From Anisodus tanguticus (Eukaryota; Streptophyta; Magnoliopsida; Solanales; Solanaceae), in NCBI GenBank assembly GCA_034509755.1, contig CM067550.1, positions 6,565,001-6,629,000 on the forward strand: a stretch of 64,000 nt of DNA, given 5' to 3'. Positions 10,621-22,400 of this stretch are shown in pieces. Both the position numbers and the translations under genes were made by a program. Every line of letters begins with the position of its first letter. Positions within the stretch are counted from its first letter, which is position 1. Below the pieces are notes generated by a model, which saw only the letters and a list, made by a program, of their open reading frames with translations, had not been told where the DNA came from and made no database searches.

Positions 10621-12827
10621 TAATCTCGAAATAGGAATCTAACATTTGGTTTCTCTCTTTCAATTGACGTTCAACGAATTACGGTTTTCGATGATGTATC
10701 CCTGTTATTGATAAACCAAAATGTATGTCCATTGATTTGTTGGAAACATAATCCAGTCCAGATGGGAGGGACCTTGTAGTGAATTTTAAAGTTTAAATCG
10801 ATAAAACAAATCAAACCAATAAAAGTCGAATTTTTCTACTTCGATTTTCTCAATTTTTTCCCGAAAAAATCTCCATACAAAATATAACTTTTGCTTCAAA
10901 TATTTCTTTAGTCCTAGTAAGATACAACAATACAATTAAAATATTTCTTAAGAAAATAAAAAATGTGAAATAGTGATGACATTGTAATAAAATATTTAGC
11001 AAAAAAGATAATGAAAAAACATAAAATAAATATTGTCCATTAATAAGGCATAATGAAAATGATCATCATATAAAAATACTAAGTCATGCTATAATAAATA
11101 CGGCTAATAAGTATTAATTACATGACAAAGAAAAAAATTAAGATATATTTTTATTGTCTAAATTAACAATGCAAAACTAAAGAATAGATATCCAACATTT
11201 TAGTCATTCCTAGTATTAAGCATTGAATTACTTTTGTTACGAGCATTTGGTTTTGGTTTTGATTTTATTTGAGTTACTAACATATGTGGGTTATAAAATT
11301 GTGGAACATTCAAATTTTTAAGTCCAAGCTTGAAATAATATGCTAAAAGATAAAAATTACTAAAAAACTTAAGAAATTTTTATAAATTACATTTTAAGTG
11401 TACACATGTAATGTTGGTTTGGTTTGACTTTTTTTAGTTAAAATCATATCAAACCAATTATGATCGGATTATTTTTCAACACTAAACTAAGTCAAATCAA
11501 TCACTAATCGGATTTTTTTCTTGATTTAATTCGGATTATCAATTTAGTGTGATTTGTCAATTTTATTAGTACACCCCTAATTCTTACCATTGAATTAATT
11601 AGACTAGGCCAGCCCCCCATCCCAAAGTTTCTTTTTAATCCGATCAAATAAGGAAAAAATCTTTTTTTTTTTCGTACTCTTTCATAACATAAATATTGTT
11701 AAGAACTCTCCGGCATGAAAACAAAAAAGTTTGTGACGCTGAATTGAACTCCCCCCCGCCCCTTTCAAAACCACTTATTGCTCTACTCACTTTATAGTTT
11801 GTATAGTCCGCTTGGGCAGCTCAATTGATTATCAAGGGGGATATTTGGGAACTTTATAGTTTATATTAATTACTGTTCAACAACGTATATGTGTGCATGC
11901 ATAAGAGGACAACAAGAATCCAGATATATCTGATATTGAAATTAATCGATTAGCTAAATGATTTTCTCTGTCCCTTTACTTTTATTTATTTATTATACTA
12001 AAAATAGATGTTCACTTTTACTGATCACTTTTAGTATATCAAGAGAAAATAATTTTTTTTTTCTGTTTTATTCATATTATTAATTGCTCATTTCAAATCA
12101 TTTTTTAATTCTATTAAAACTATGCACCAATTAATATGAGTATTATGATAAATTAATCACTTCATTTATTATTTTTGAAAGGGTGTGCAAAGTCAATAAT
12201 GGACAAATTAAAGTGAACCGAGAGGTATATAAGTTACCATGAATTAGTGATTGTATAGGATGTTAAGCACAATGATAGAAATTAAATTAGTGTTTCTTTA
12301 ATAACACTTTGACATTAGTTGACCAAGAATTGTTCACTCTTGTAAAGAAAGTATTCCGCTGTTCCATAATCTATATCTATATATAATATAAAGCTAAGCA
12401 TATATAAGGTGATGTGTCACCTCTCTATGACAAACATTTCTATTTATTTTTTTCTCCTTTTTTGAGAATTTCTTGTTTTTTTCTCATTTTAATTCAGTTA
12501 TTTAATTATTGAATGACGAATGCATTGGTTCTTGAAAAGTCACAGTTACGTCTAGTTGCATTTACCTTCCCAAAACTAAATGTACTGATAATTCGTAACT
12601 ACTCAATGTAATTGTCTTAAATGCACCACATCTCTTCCTCTTGAAGTTTTTTTCTCCAAAAAATGTAACTTTGAAAGTTGGTATTTATATGACGAAACTC
12701 ACTGCCTACCAACAAGTGTAAGACTTGTTAAAGAGACAAGAACCTACGTGAAGACTTGTGCAAAACAGATCATCCTTTCGAAATTGAGGTAATAATTTGC
12801 CCATTTCTGTCCTCTTTTGGTTATATT
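10621..12827. other. Intergenic; degenerate repeats
   Basis: AT-rich, no gene recognised. The segment 11400-11580 ends in '..tagtacacccctaatt', which read in reverse is TAGGGGTGTACTA.., a common plant hAT-like terminus; 10790-10870 may be its other side, but no TSD could be confirmed. Near 12375 'a|TCTATATATAATATAAAGC' resembles a Helitron 5' end and is similar to 600-650, but no matching 3' hairpin was found. Confidence 0.35.
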
Positions 12828-12976
12828 TATTAGCAAATATTTTCATATATTTTATATTTAATAGTAGTGTATAATTATAATAAATACATGATCCTTATTC
12901 AATTAGGATTCAAAATTATACACACTATATATATTTGTATTAATGAAAAATACTTCCCAAAAGAGATTAATATATT
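12828..12976 (+). repeat. copia-2 5' LTR (family A)
   Basis: Starts TATTAGCAAATATT and matches the LTR at 16582-16748 through 'aatagtagtgtataatta', 'gatccttattcaattaggattcaa' and 'tttgtattaatga.aaatac'. The sequence after it lacks the expected TGGTATCA primer-binding site, so the LTR-internal junction is eroded. Confidence 0.75.
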
Positions 12977-15900
12977 TTTTCTGGGCTCTGAACTCTGGAC
13001 CAGAACCACGACCTGTGAGCCACCCACCCCAGCAGACCCACTTGATGCAGGCCCAACAACAACAGACTTTCAACGGCTTGCCCCCCACTGATTTGGGCCA
13101 AACCTTCAACTCTTTAAATATGCAGTAGCCCGATGAAAATTGGTACATGGATACTGGAGCCACTTCTCATCTCACCCGATCCTCAGGTAATCTCTCCAAA
13201 CTGTTTCGTTTAAAGTATCCTCAATTTATTACGGTTGATAATGGTCATCGCATTCCGATTCAGGGTTATGGTACCACCTACACCCAACCACCTTACCCAC
13301 CCTTCTCCCTGAATAACGTCCTTTATGCTCCCAACATTATTAAAAAATTAATATATGTTAGAAAATTTACTCGTAACAATTCCGTGTCTATTGAGTTTGA
13401 CCTCTTTGGCTTTTCTATGAAGGATCTACTTATGGGGACACCCCTTACGAGATGCAATAGTGTGGGGGACCTCTATCCCTTCTCATTCACCTCCGCTGCC
13501 AGATCCCGCTCACATACCTCCCTCGCTGCCATCTCTCCATCAACTTGGCACAATAGACTTGGACACCCAGGAGCTCATGTTTTTAATTTTCTTAAAAGCA
13601 ATAACTTTATTCGATGTAATAATGAGAAAATTGTCCAACACTATTTTTCTTGCCCTTTAAGGCAAACATGTTCGTCTTCCGTCTCAGTCATCTTTAAGTG
13701 TTATGTTTTCTCCCTTTGATATTGTGCATGCTGACTTATGGACATCTCCCATTACTAGCTCACTGAGTCATAAATATTATCTCGTTCTATTAGATGATTT
13801 TTCTCACTTTATTTGGGTCTACCCACTTAAGTTCAAGTCTGGAGTGTTTGCCAAGTTTCTTGAATTTCATATTTATATCAAAACACAGTTTGAAAAAGCC
13901 ATCAAATAGTTTAATGTGATAATAGTTGTGAGTTTAACAATTCCACTTTTCATAAATTTTGCAAAAATAATGGCATGGTATTTCATTTTTCGTGTCCCCA
14001 CACCTCTCCTCATAATAGAAAAGTCGAATGAATCATTCGCATTATTAATAACATGGTTCGTACAATCATTTTTTCATGCCTCTCTCGCCCTTTCTTTTTG
14101 GGTCTATGTAGTCAAAATAGTAGAATATATCATTAACATTTTACCTACCCGTACTCTTCATAACAAGACCCCTCCACCGAAATACTTTACCATCGGATCC
14201 CCTCTTACGATCACATTCGGATTTTCGGTTGTCTTTGCTATCCAAATCTTGCCTCCACAACCCACATAAATTGGCACCACACACCACTCTATGTGTCTTC
14301 TTAGGTTTCCCGCTTAATCATAGGGGTTATTTGTGCTATTAAATACCTACACGCAAAATCCACATCTCTCAACATGTCACCTTTGACGAGTCAATCTTCC
14401 CATTTGCAAACATTCAAAAATTCTGAAACACGGACTACATATTTCTAGACGAGTCGGATACATCCCCTATTGTACTCATCGAACTCTGTCGTGCCACCGC
14501 CGCTGCCCCCATTGTCTCGTCACCACCCCATCCAACAACCACCACCAGTGACATGTCAGAACATTCCTCGACAGAGACAACCAGACCCATCGTCGTCTCT
14601 CACACCCGCCGACAACCCTGTTCGACAATCCCAATGTCACCGCCACTTGCCGCCCATCCTCCCGTCGACCAAACCAGCCCAGCGGTTGCCCCACAGCAAC
14701 CTTGTCCCAGACATCCAAACCGGTCACCGACACCAAACCACCCACATCCCATCGATCTGACCCGATACTTAACCACACCCAACTCATCCCGGTAACCAGA
14801 ATCGAACCCCACTCACCCCTACCCCGTCGACCTAGCCCAACAACCACCCGCCACTGTCACTGCCCCGACAAATCCATCCCAGAACTCAACCCCTGACCAG
14901 ACACTCCACTAGATCGCCCCTGACCCGACAACCCACCAGATCGCACCCCACTCATCTACCCACACAACACCTGCCCCTACGCACCGCATGGAAACCTGTG
15001 CTCAACACGGGATTTTCAATCCCAAAGTCCATTTTAACCTATCCACAAACTATATTCCCAATTTTCAAAACCCAAAATTGCCAAACTTGACCCGAATTAG
15101 AATGAGGCCATGCGTGAGAAATTTAATTCTTTAACAAAACATCACACTTGGGATCTGGTTCCTAGACCGGATGGGGTTAATGTGATTCGATGCATGTGGC
15201 TATTCTGTCATAAGTTCAGAGACAGTGGTGACCTTGAGCGCCATAAGGCGGGACTTGTGGCTAATGATACTAATCAGCAGGAGGGTATAGACTGTGGTGA
15301 GATATTTAGTCGGATGGTTAAATCGGCCACCATTCACACGGTTCTGAGCATAGCTATGGGTAAGCATTGGTCGATTCATCAGCTTGATGTGAAGAATGCA
15401 TTCTTACACGGGGACTTGAAAGAAACTGTTTACATGCACCAGCCGCCAGGTTTTGTCCATCCGGAGGCCCCTCATTATGTCTGCCGTCTTCGTAAGTCAC
15501 TGTATGGTATGAGACAGGCCCCCAGAGCGTGGTATGAGCGTTTTGCTAATTACATTGTGCAGATTGGGTTTATATGCAACAAGTGTGATCATTCTCTCTT
15601 TATATTTTATCGAGGTAGTAACATTGCATACTTGTTACGATATGTGGATGATATTGTTCTCACCACCTCTTCTGATGTGTTGAAAAATGAGATAATTGCT
15701 TTGCTTAAATCTGAATTTTCTATGATTGACTTAGGAAAGTTGAGTTACTTCTTGGGGATCTCAGTGACTAGATCCTGCAGATACTATGTTTCTGTGTCAG
15801 CATAAGTATGCAGAGAAAATTGTGTACATGGCTAAAATGGCAAACTGCAAGATCATGCCTACTCTAGTTGACTCAAAGTCGAAACTCAATGTTATTGACG

Positions 15901-16581
15901 GTGATCCAGTGTTCGATCCCACTCTTTATAGGAGCCTTGCAGGGGCACTTCAGTATCTTACTTTTACCAGGCCTGATATTGCTTATGTTGTTCAACATGT
16001 GTGTTTATTTATGCATGCCCCCAGGGAGCCCCATTTTACAGCTCTTAAACATATCATTCGATACGTTAAGGGTACTCTTGATTATGAATTGCATCTCTAC
16101 CCCTCTGCACCGACCAGATTGTTATCATATATGAACGCCGATTGGGCAGGCTGTCCGGACACACGACGCTCCACCTCTGGCTATTGTGTGTTCTTAAAGA
16201 TAACCTCATTTCGTGGTCTGCAAAGAGGCAGTATCCCGATCGAGTGAAGAAGCAGAGTATAGAGGTGTAGCAAACGTTGTCGCTGAGATCTGTTGGCTCT
16301 GAAACCTTTTCTTGGAGCTTCATTGTCCCTTGCGTAATGCATCCTTGGTGTACTGTGATAACATATCCGCGATCTACTTATCTCATAACCCGGTTCAGCA
16401 TCGAGAACCAAGCGCATTGAGATGGATATACATTTTGTTCGTGAGAAGGTTGCTATAGGTCATGTTAAGGTGTTGCATATGCCTTCTTCGTATCAGTATG
16501 AAGATATATTCACTAAAGGACTTCATAGACTTCAGATCCAGTCTCAGCGTCCGGCCTCCTCCCGCTCTGACCGAGGGGGTG
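12977..16581 (+). pseudogene. Ty1/copia polyprotein remnant (copia-2), gag missing
   Basis: Plus-strand pol region in order. Protease WYMDTGATSHL (13141-13170) carries the DTG motif. The GAG-pre-integrase piece is TWHNRLGHPG (about 13545). Integrase follows (about 13700-14270), then a proline-rich linker (14440-15000). Reverse transcriptase (15110-15800) has QLDVKNAFLHGDL and YVDDIVLTTSS, and RNase H (about 15786-16540) has DPTLYRSLAGALQYLT, TRRSTSGYCVF and a weak EDIFTKGL. Several frameshifts and stops are present. Only about 165 nt separate the 5' LTR from protease, and they encode a Gln/Pro-rich linker, so the gag capsid region is absent. The closest relative in the window is copia-3. Confidence 0.88.
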
Positions 16582-16748
16582 TATTAGCGAATATTCCCAT
16601 ATATTCTCCATATATTTTATAATTAATAGTAGTGTATAATTATGGTAAATACAAGATCCTTATTCAATTAGGATTCAACATTGTACACATTATATATATA
16701 TTTGTATTAATGAGAAATACTCCCCAAGGGAGATTAATACACTTTCCA
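16582..16748 (+). repeat. LTR family A with downstream primer-binding site
   Basis: Follows the copia-2 polypurine tract (GAGGGGGTG, 16573-16581), begins TATTAGCGAATATTC and ends ..CTTTCCA. It is immediately followed by TGGTATTAGAGTC (16749-16761), one base off the initiator-Met primer-binding site. A 3' LTR should be followed by host DNA, not by a PBS, so this junction is recombinant or the LTR is shared by two tandem copies. Confidence 0.75.
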
Positions 16749-16789
16749 TGGTATTAGAGTCAGACTCATTCCAATTCTTTGTTCACCGA

Positions 16790-16983
16790 TGTTGGGCCCC
16801 CAAATTATATTATCCACGCTCCAATTAACAAGGTCTGGGCGTGCGGGGAGTGTTAAGAGTCCCACATCAGATATAGAATAGGAACATGGACTCCTTATAT
16901 GGACTTGGACAATCCTCACCCCACAAGGTAGTTTTTGGGGTTGAGTTAAACCAAGATCCATTCTTTTTATGGTATCAGAGCCC
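16790..16983 (+). repeat. LTR family B fragment plus PBS
   Basis: Begins TGTTGGGCCCCCAAATTATA, contains AGAGTCCCACATCAGAT and TTTTGGGGTTGAGTTAAACC, and is followed by a perfect TGGTATCAGAGCCC primer-binding site (16970-16983). The sequence style matches LTRs common in Solanaceae copia elements. No internal coding region follows; 16994 onward is an inverted family A LTR. Confidence 0.7.
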
Positions 16984-16993
16984 ACGACCTGTG

Positions 16994-17119
16994 ATACAAA
17001 TATATATATATCGTGTACAATGTTGAATCCTAATTGAATAAGGATCTTGTATTTACCATAATTATACACTATTATTAATTACAAAATATATGACGAATAT
17101 ATGAGAATATTCGCTAATA
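16994..17119 (-). repeat. Inverted, truncated LTR of family A
   Basis: Reverse complement of the LTR at 16582-16748: read on the minus strand it begins TATTAGCGAATATTC at 17119 and carries 'aataatagtgtataattatgg' and 'gatccttattcaattaggattcaa' down to about 16994. It is cut short next to the family B PBS. Confidence 0.8.
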
Positions 17120-19467
17120 ATCTTAAAAGTAGTATAGATATGTAACATTGTGAACAATATTTTGAAAACGAAAAATATAATACTTCTCAAGTACTTTATC
17201 TTTGATTTACTGGTGACATAAATTGATAAGTCTTTGTTTACTATGTGAACTGTTGGGACCATTTTCTTTATGGATATTGTCATTTGTAGTGGTTGTTGAA
17301 AACGCATAAATTAAAATCATCCGTACGAAGCACTTGAAAAGATCAAAACAGGTAAAAAATACAGTCATCTTTCAATTTCTTATATGCATAAAATAATCAA
17401 TAGAATGAAAATTGTAATTTCCATAGTTTCCCATCGAGCTTACTTGAATACTTACGTTTTTTCATGTATGTGTGTGGAATAAAACTTATGTTGTTGGGAT
17501 TCATATCACTGCAATTGGCAGTGGTGCAAACCCCATTTTCTAACTTACTAAATTTATCCTGCTTACAATGGTTTGAATTATCTTTATGTCTAAGGCTACG
17601 GATGGGAAAAGAAAAACTAGGCTAAGGTATGGTTAAAATTTTATTCTTTGCCTTTTCCCCCCTTTTTTTAAAGGTAAATGCACAAATATTTTCTACTTTT
17701 AGTCTAAGGTTTCGATATTTATATATACACACTTTTTTATATTCGATACAGGTGTAGATCTTATGAAGAATGTTGAAGAATATGTGGGGGTTTCTTCTTG
17801 AAATAAAGGAGGGCCCTTGTGCGCAGCGTGTTACTGATCTAACTTTTGAAATCAATTGAGTCACCATGATTTACCTCCTTCACAGACCTGTCGGACCGGG
17901 GTGTGGGGGCTCCTGGGGTGGGAGATTCCACCTTTTGGAGCAAAGAATGTTGAAGAATAAGTGCCAATTAATGAGGCAAAGATCGAATAATGCCTTTTCC
18001 CCTTTTTTTCAAAAGTATGCCTATTTTTTCCCGAAAAGTAAAGCCTATTTCACAACTCATAGTTTCATTAATGGTCTTTGATTTCGTCATCTGTATGTTC
18101 ATGTTGTATATGTTGAACTAGCAGTGATTTTGTTAGGAAAAAAAAACACAAAATGGAGATTTTGATATCCAATTTTTGATATATAGACATACACACACAC
18201 TTTTGAATTGCAATAACTCTGAGTAGTGATTGTTTCTTAGTTGGTATTCAGACTCTTTGCTTCTTTTTTGTCATAGATTTATCGTTTTTGTATAAAGAAA
18301 AATTATATATGCTCTGCCTTTGCCTTTATTTCTTGTTTTCAATAATCCCCTTGTCATTTTTCATGGTCTATATAGTCGTTTTTCTATCAACTCTCCTAGC
18401 TTTATAAATTTTAAATGCATGCCAGATCCAAGATTCAATGGTCCTGACTGCTCACCTTAAAATCAACAAAATATATATTGCTTAGAGTAAGATTCAAACT
18501 TCGCTATTCCATGGCTTAGCCTAAAGTCTATCACCTTTTAACCAAAGCACTAGAATCTTTTATTGCTTCTTGGGTGCTATTTAATATTTTATACCAAAAT
18601 TTTATTATTTTCTATATGTCTATATAGAGTATTCACCACGATTAATGGATGCTCAAGCACCAAATTTGACTCCATGGGTCCGCCCTGTTTAAAGGAGTAG
18701 GTAAATTTATAATATGTTTATCTCAGAATGTTTTTTCCTCAAAATTCTTTGTTTCTTTCCTTCTTTTCATTTATACTATATATTTTTCTTTTCATTTGGT
18801 GTTCAAAAGAGAAAGGAAGAAACCAAAACAAATACAAAGAAGATCAAAAGATGAATGACTTCAGGGGGGGGGGGGGGGGGGGGGGAATATGGCGCACCTT
18901 TCTTGAAAAACAAGAATAATAACAACTCTATCACCACCTGGATCACCGTCGCCTTAAAGCTTGACTTGTATCAGAGAGGTTATGCCAATACATACCTAAT
19001 TAACAAGGCTAAATATCTGCATTGACAATTTCTAGATACTTTTTTAGTTAACACGTTATGTTCAGGGCGGGCAAGTTTACTAGTTATATAATGTTTGCAA
19101 GAGCTCCAACTGGAAAAAATGCTATCCCTCACGTCTCCATTTCATGTAAAATTTGTTTTCTTTTTAAAATTGGGGGTATAATGCTATTTCGGAGAAAATC
19201 CAAACTAATATATAATGGAAATTTAGGAAGTAAGATATATGACCGTTCACTCAACATATTTAGATTAACAGAAAACCAGAATGTGTCCTCTGAACTTGAT
19301 GCATGAAATGCTCAAGTATAATATCTTCTGCCTCTAGTTCTTGTAGAAATTACTGAATAGGAATGACTTATACTAAACAGTATGACCAACTTTCCTTGAG
19401 CTCAAATTAACATTTATCATTAGCAAATAAAACTTGAAAATTGATCACTTAGCAGCAAACAACCTTG
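17120..19467. other. Intergenic, no gene recognised
   Basis: AT-rich DNA downstream of NTH1. It holds a CA/TA-rich patch at 18180-18210, a 22-base G run at 18864-18885, and around 18400-18700 a segment ending 'ccatgggtccgccctg', a phrase typical of Solanaceae dispersed repeats. No reading frame with a known motif was seen. Confidence 0.45.
18864..18885 (+). repeat. Homopolymer G tract (22 bases)
   Basis: Uninterrupted run of G in otherwise AT-rich DNA. Similar long runs occur at 20611 (18 C), 54057 (15 C) and 58494 (16 G). Length may be inaccurate because long homopolymers are hard to sequence. Confidence 0.85.
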
Positions 19468-22400
19468 TCAAAGTTTCTTCTTGGAGCTTGATATCTCCTT
19501 AAATGCCGATGGACAGAGTTCACTTACCGTACATTTAGCACAGTGAGGTCTCAGAGGAGTACATATGGTCTGTCCAAAACCTACCTGTTAAGACCATAGC
19601 CGCAAAACTGAAGTGAGAAATAACTAGAGAGGGGAGTATAAATTCATCTTCAGTTGAACTATCCTTACTTTGAGTAGTCGAATATTGGAGGCAAGGTTAG
19701 TTTTTGAGAATTTTGTTGTAAAAGTAAGTCAAATGAACCTTTTTGACAGATGAATATTTGGAGAGACATTGAAGAGGAGTGACAATAGTTTCTGTTCTAG
19801 AGAGCAGATATAATAATTGGGTAAATCCAGTACAAGAAGTTGGATACGTAATTTTATGCTCCTTATTTATGGAATATTTGATGGAGAATTTTGTAACTTG
19901 CGCAAAGAAATTCAACTTGTATTATCCACAGAGAAGATCAAGCATGAAACTGTAGCAATGGATGACTCGTAATACATAGATAAAAAGATTCCAATTTATC
20001 GCCTGTTTTTTCACCCATCGAGTGCAGGTCCAAAGACACCTCAATTATAGCTAAAACCAAACCTTTACTCTAGCAAAACAAACTTTTCGAGAGATTTGAG
20101 AATGATAGAGTATTCACATGCTTTGATTATGCAGTGCATTGATAGCAAGATAAAGTGCATTTTGTGTTGCTGATAGCAATTTCTTTTTAAAAATTGTTGT
20201 CTGTTGAAGATTGAATATCATAAATATCATAATTATATAGATTGTATCATAAACAACATAATTACAAAGATTGTATCATATCTTTAGGATTTTTTTTTAT
20301 TCTTTCCATAGTTAGGTTTCTCTGTAATGTATATATTCTTACTGCTTCATGGAATAAATCATCAATTCATTCTCACATACCTCTATCATGGTATCGGAGC
20401 AAATCCTTCTGATTTGCCGGCGTTGGGTGAGAAAAACTCACTAGAAATTCTTGATTTGTCGGAATTGGGTGAGAAAACTCACCGGAAATTACTGATTTGT
20501 TAGAGTTGGGTGAGAAAACTCGCTGGAAATTTACCTCTTCAGTATCCTGATCTAATATCAACTTGGGAGTTGGAACTTCATCAACACAGCTAAACTAGGG
20601 AGAAGTGAGTCCCCCCCCCCCCCCCCCCGGATAGGTAAAATCTGACTTCGGAGAAGTCCAGGTTCTGTCCAGTTTGTTTTCTTTTGATTTGTATTTTGGT
20701 AGAGTTATTGTTTGTGAAAATTCTGCTACGCTTCTCTGATTGGTGACCATATTTCGCTTATCTACATGGATTCTTTGATTCGTGCGGAGTCCCTTTTGTT
20801 CTCTTGTTTGCTGGACCGTTATTTTGTTTGAAGTCCTGATCCCTTTGGATTCATTGGTTAGTTGGGTTCTCTGATTATTATATCTTGGTCTAAGATCTGT
20901 TGGGGTATATTAGTGAGAACTTTGTTGTTTTCCCCGTGATTTATTTCATCCTTTGAGATTGAGAGTTAGAAAGATGATTGTAAACAATAGATAAGGAGAA
21001 AATAAGGACTCTGGCAGTGTTGCTTTTGTTGAGTCGGATAAAAAATGTCTTATCGCCTCTTCAAATAAATGAGTGATTGATTCAGGTGCCACAAATCACA
21101 TGACATGTAATCCTAATATTATTTATAGCTTTCAACCATACAAAGCACCCTCTAGTATTGGATTTGGGACAGGTAAACCAACATCCTCCATTACCCTATC
21201 ATCTATTTTAGGTCTACCAAAGTTGGCCTTTAATTTGATTTTTGTTAGTATATCTCGTTCTTTTCCGATCATTGTTTGTTTTGTGATCTTAAGATGAATT
21301 AGGTTATTAGTAAATGACATGCGTCTGATGATCTCTACATCCTTGATGAATTGGAGCCTCGGTTTGTTGCCTGCTCTAGTATCGTGTCTCCATTTGAAGC
21401 ACATTGTCGATTAGGACATCCTTTACCTCTGTTGAAGAAGTTATGTCCTCAGTTTCAGAATATTCCTTTATTAGATTGTGAGTCATGTCGAGTTGCAAAA
21501 CAACACCGCATCTCATTAGGTCCAAGGGTTAATAAGCGGGCTGAGTCATCTTTTGAGTTGGTTCATTCTAATGTGTGGGGAAAACAACAAAGTTCTCACT
21601 AATATCCTTTGTGGACGATTTCTCTCGGATGACTTGGATTTATTTTATGAAACGTCGCTCTGAAGTATTCACTCATTTTTGTGCTTTTTGTGCCTTTTGT
21701 GCTGAAGTCAAAATTCAATTCAATTCTTCGGTGCGTATTCTAAGGAGCGATAATGCTAAAGAATACATGTCAGAATTGTTTCAATCTTACATGAGACAAC
21801 ATGGTATTCTCCATCAGTCTTCTTGATACACCTTTTCAAAATGGAGTTGTTGAAAGGAAGAACAGGTATCTCCTTGAGACAACTCGGACACTTATGTTCC
21901 AAATGAAGGTTCCTAAACAATTTTGGGTTGATGCAGTTTCTACAGTTTGTTTTCAGGTTAATCGCATGCCATCGTCTGTGCTTGCTGGTAATATGTCTTA
22001 CAATGTTCTTTTTCCAAATAAGTCACTATTTTCGATGAAAGTGAAGGTGTTCGGAAGCACATGTTATGTTCGAGATGTGCGACCATCTGTTACCAAGTTG
22101 GACCCTAAGGCGTTGAAGTGTGTTTTCATGGGTTATTCTCGTCTTCAGAAGGGGTATGGTTGTTATTCTACTGAAATAAGCTTCGTGACTTGGCATATTG
22201 TATAGCAATCATGGCCATACTCGTGTGAAGTGTTTTGTAGATACTGACTATGCTGGATCCAAAATTGATAGAAGATCTAGTACAGGCTATTGTGTCTTTG
22301 TTGGAGGAAACCTAGTATCATGGAGGAGTAAGAAGCAAGGTGTTGTATCTCGATCAAGTGCAGAATCTGAGTATAGAGCTATGGCTCAGTCTACATGTGA

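Noticed and set aside
10790..11585. Complete hAT-like element
   Set aside because: The right end looks like TAGGGGTGT.. in reverse, but no matching left terminus or target duplication could be found.
12375..12827. Helitron beginning at 12375
   Set aside because: The 5' end is plausible but no hairpin followed by CTRR lies downstream before copia-2.
14470..14896. Overlapping proline/threonine-rich frames on both strands
   Set aside because: This is the low-complexity linker between integrase and RT of copia-2, not a separate gene.
20407..20532. CRISPR-like repeat array
   Set aside because: Only three direct tandem units without unique spacers, in a eukaryotic retrotransposon leader.
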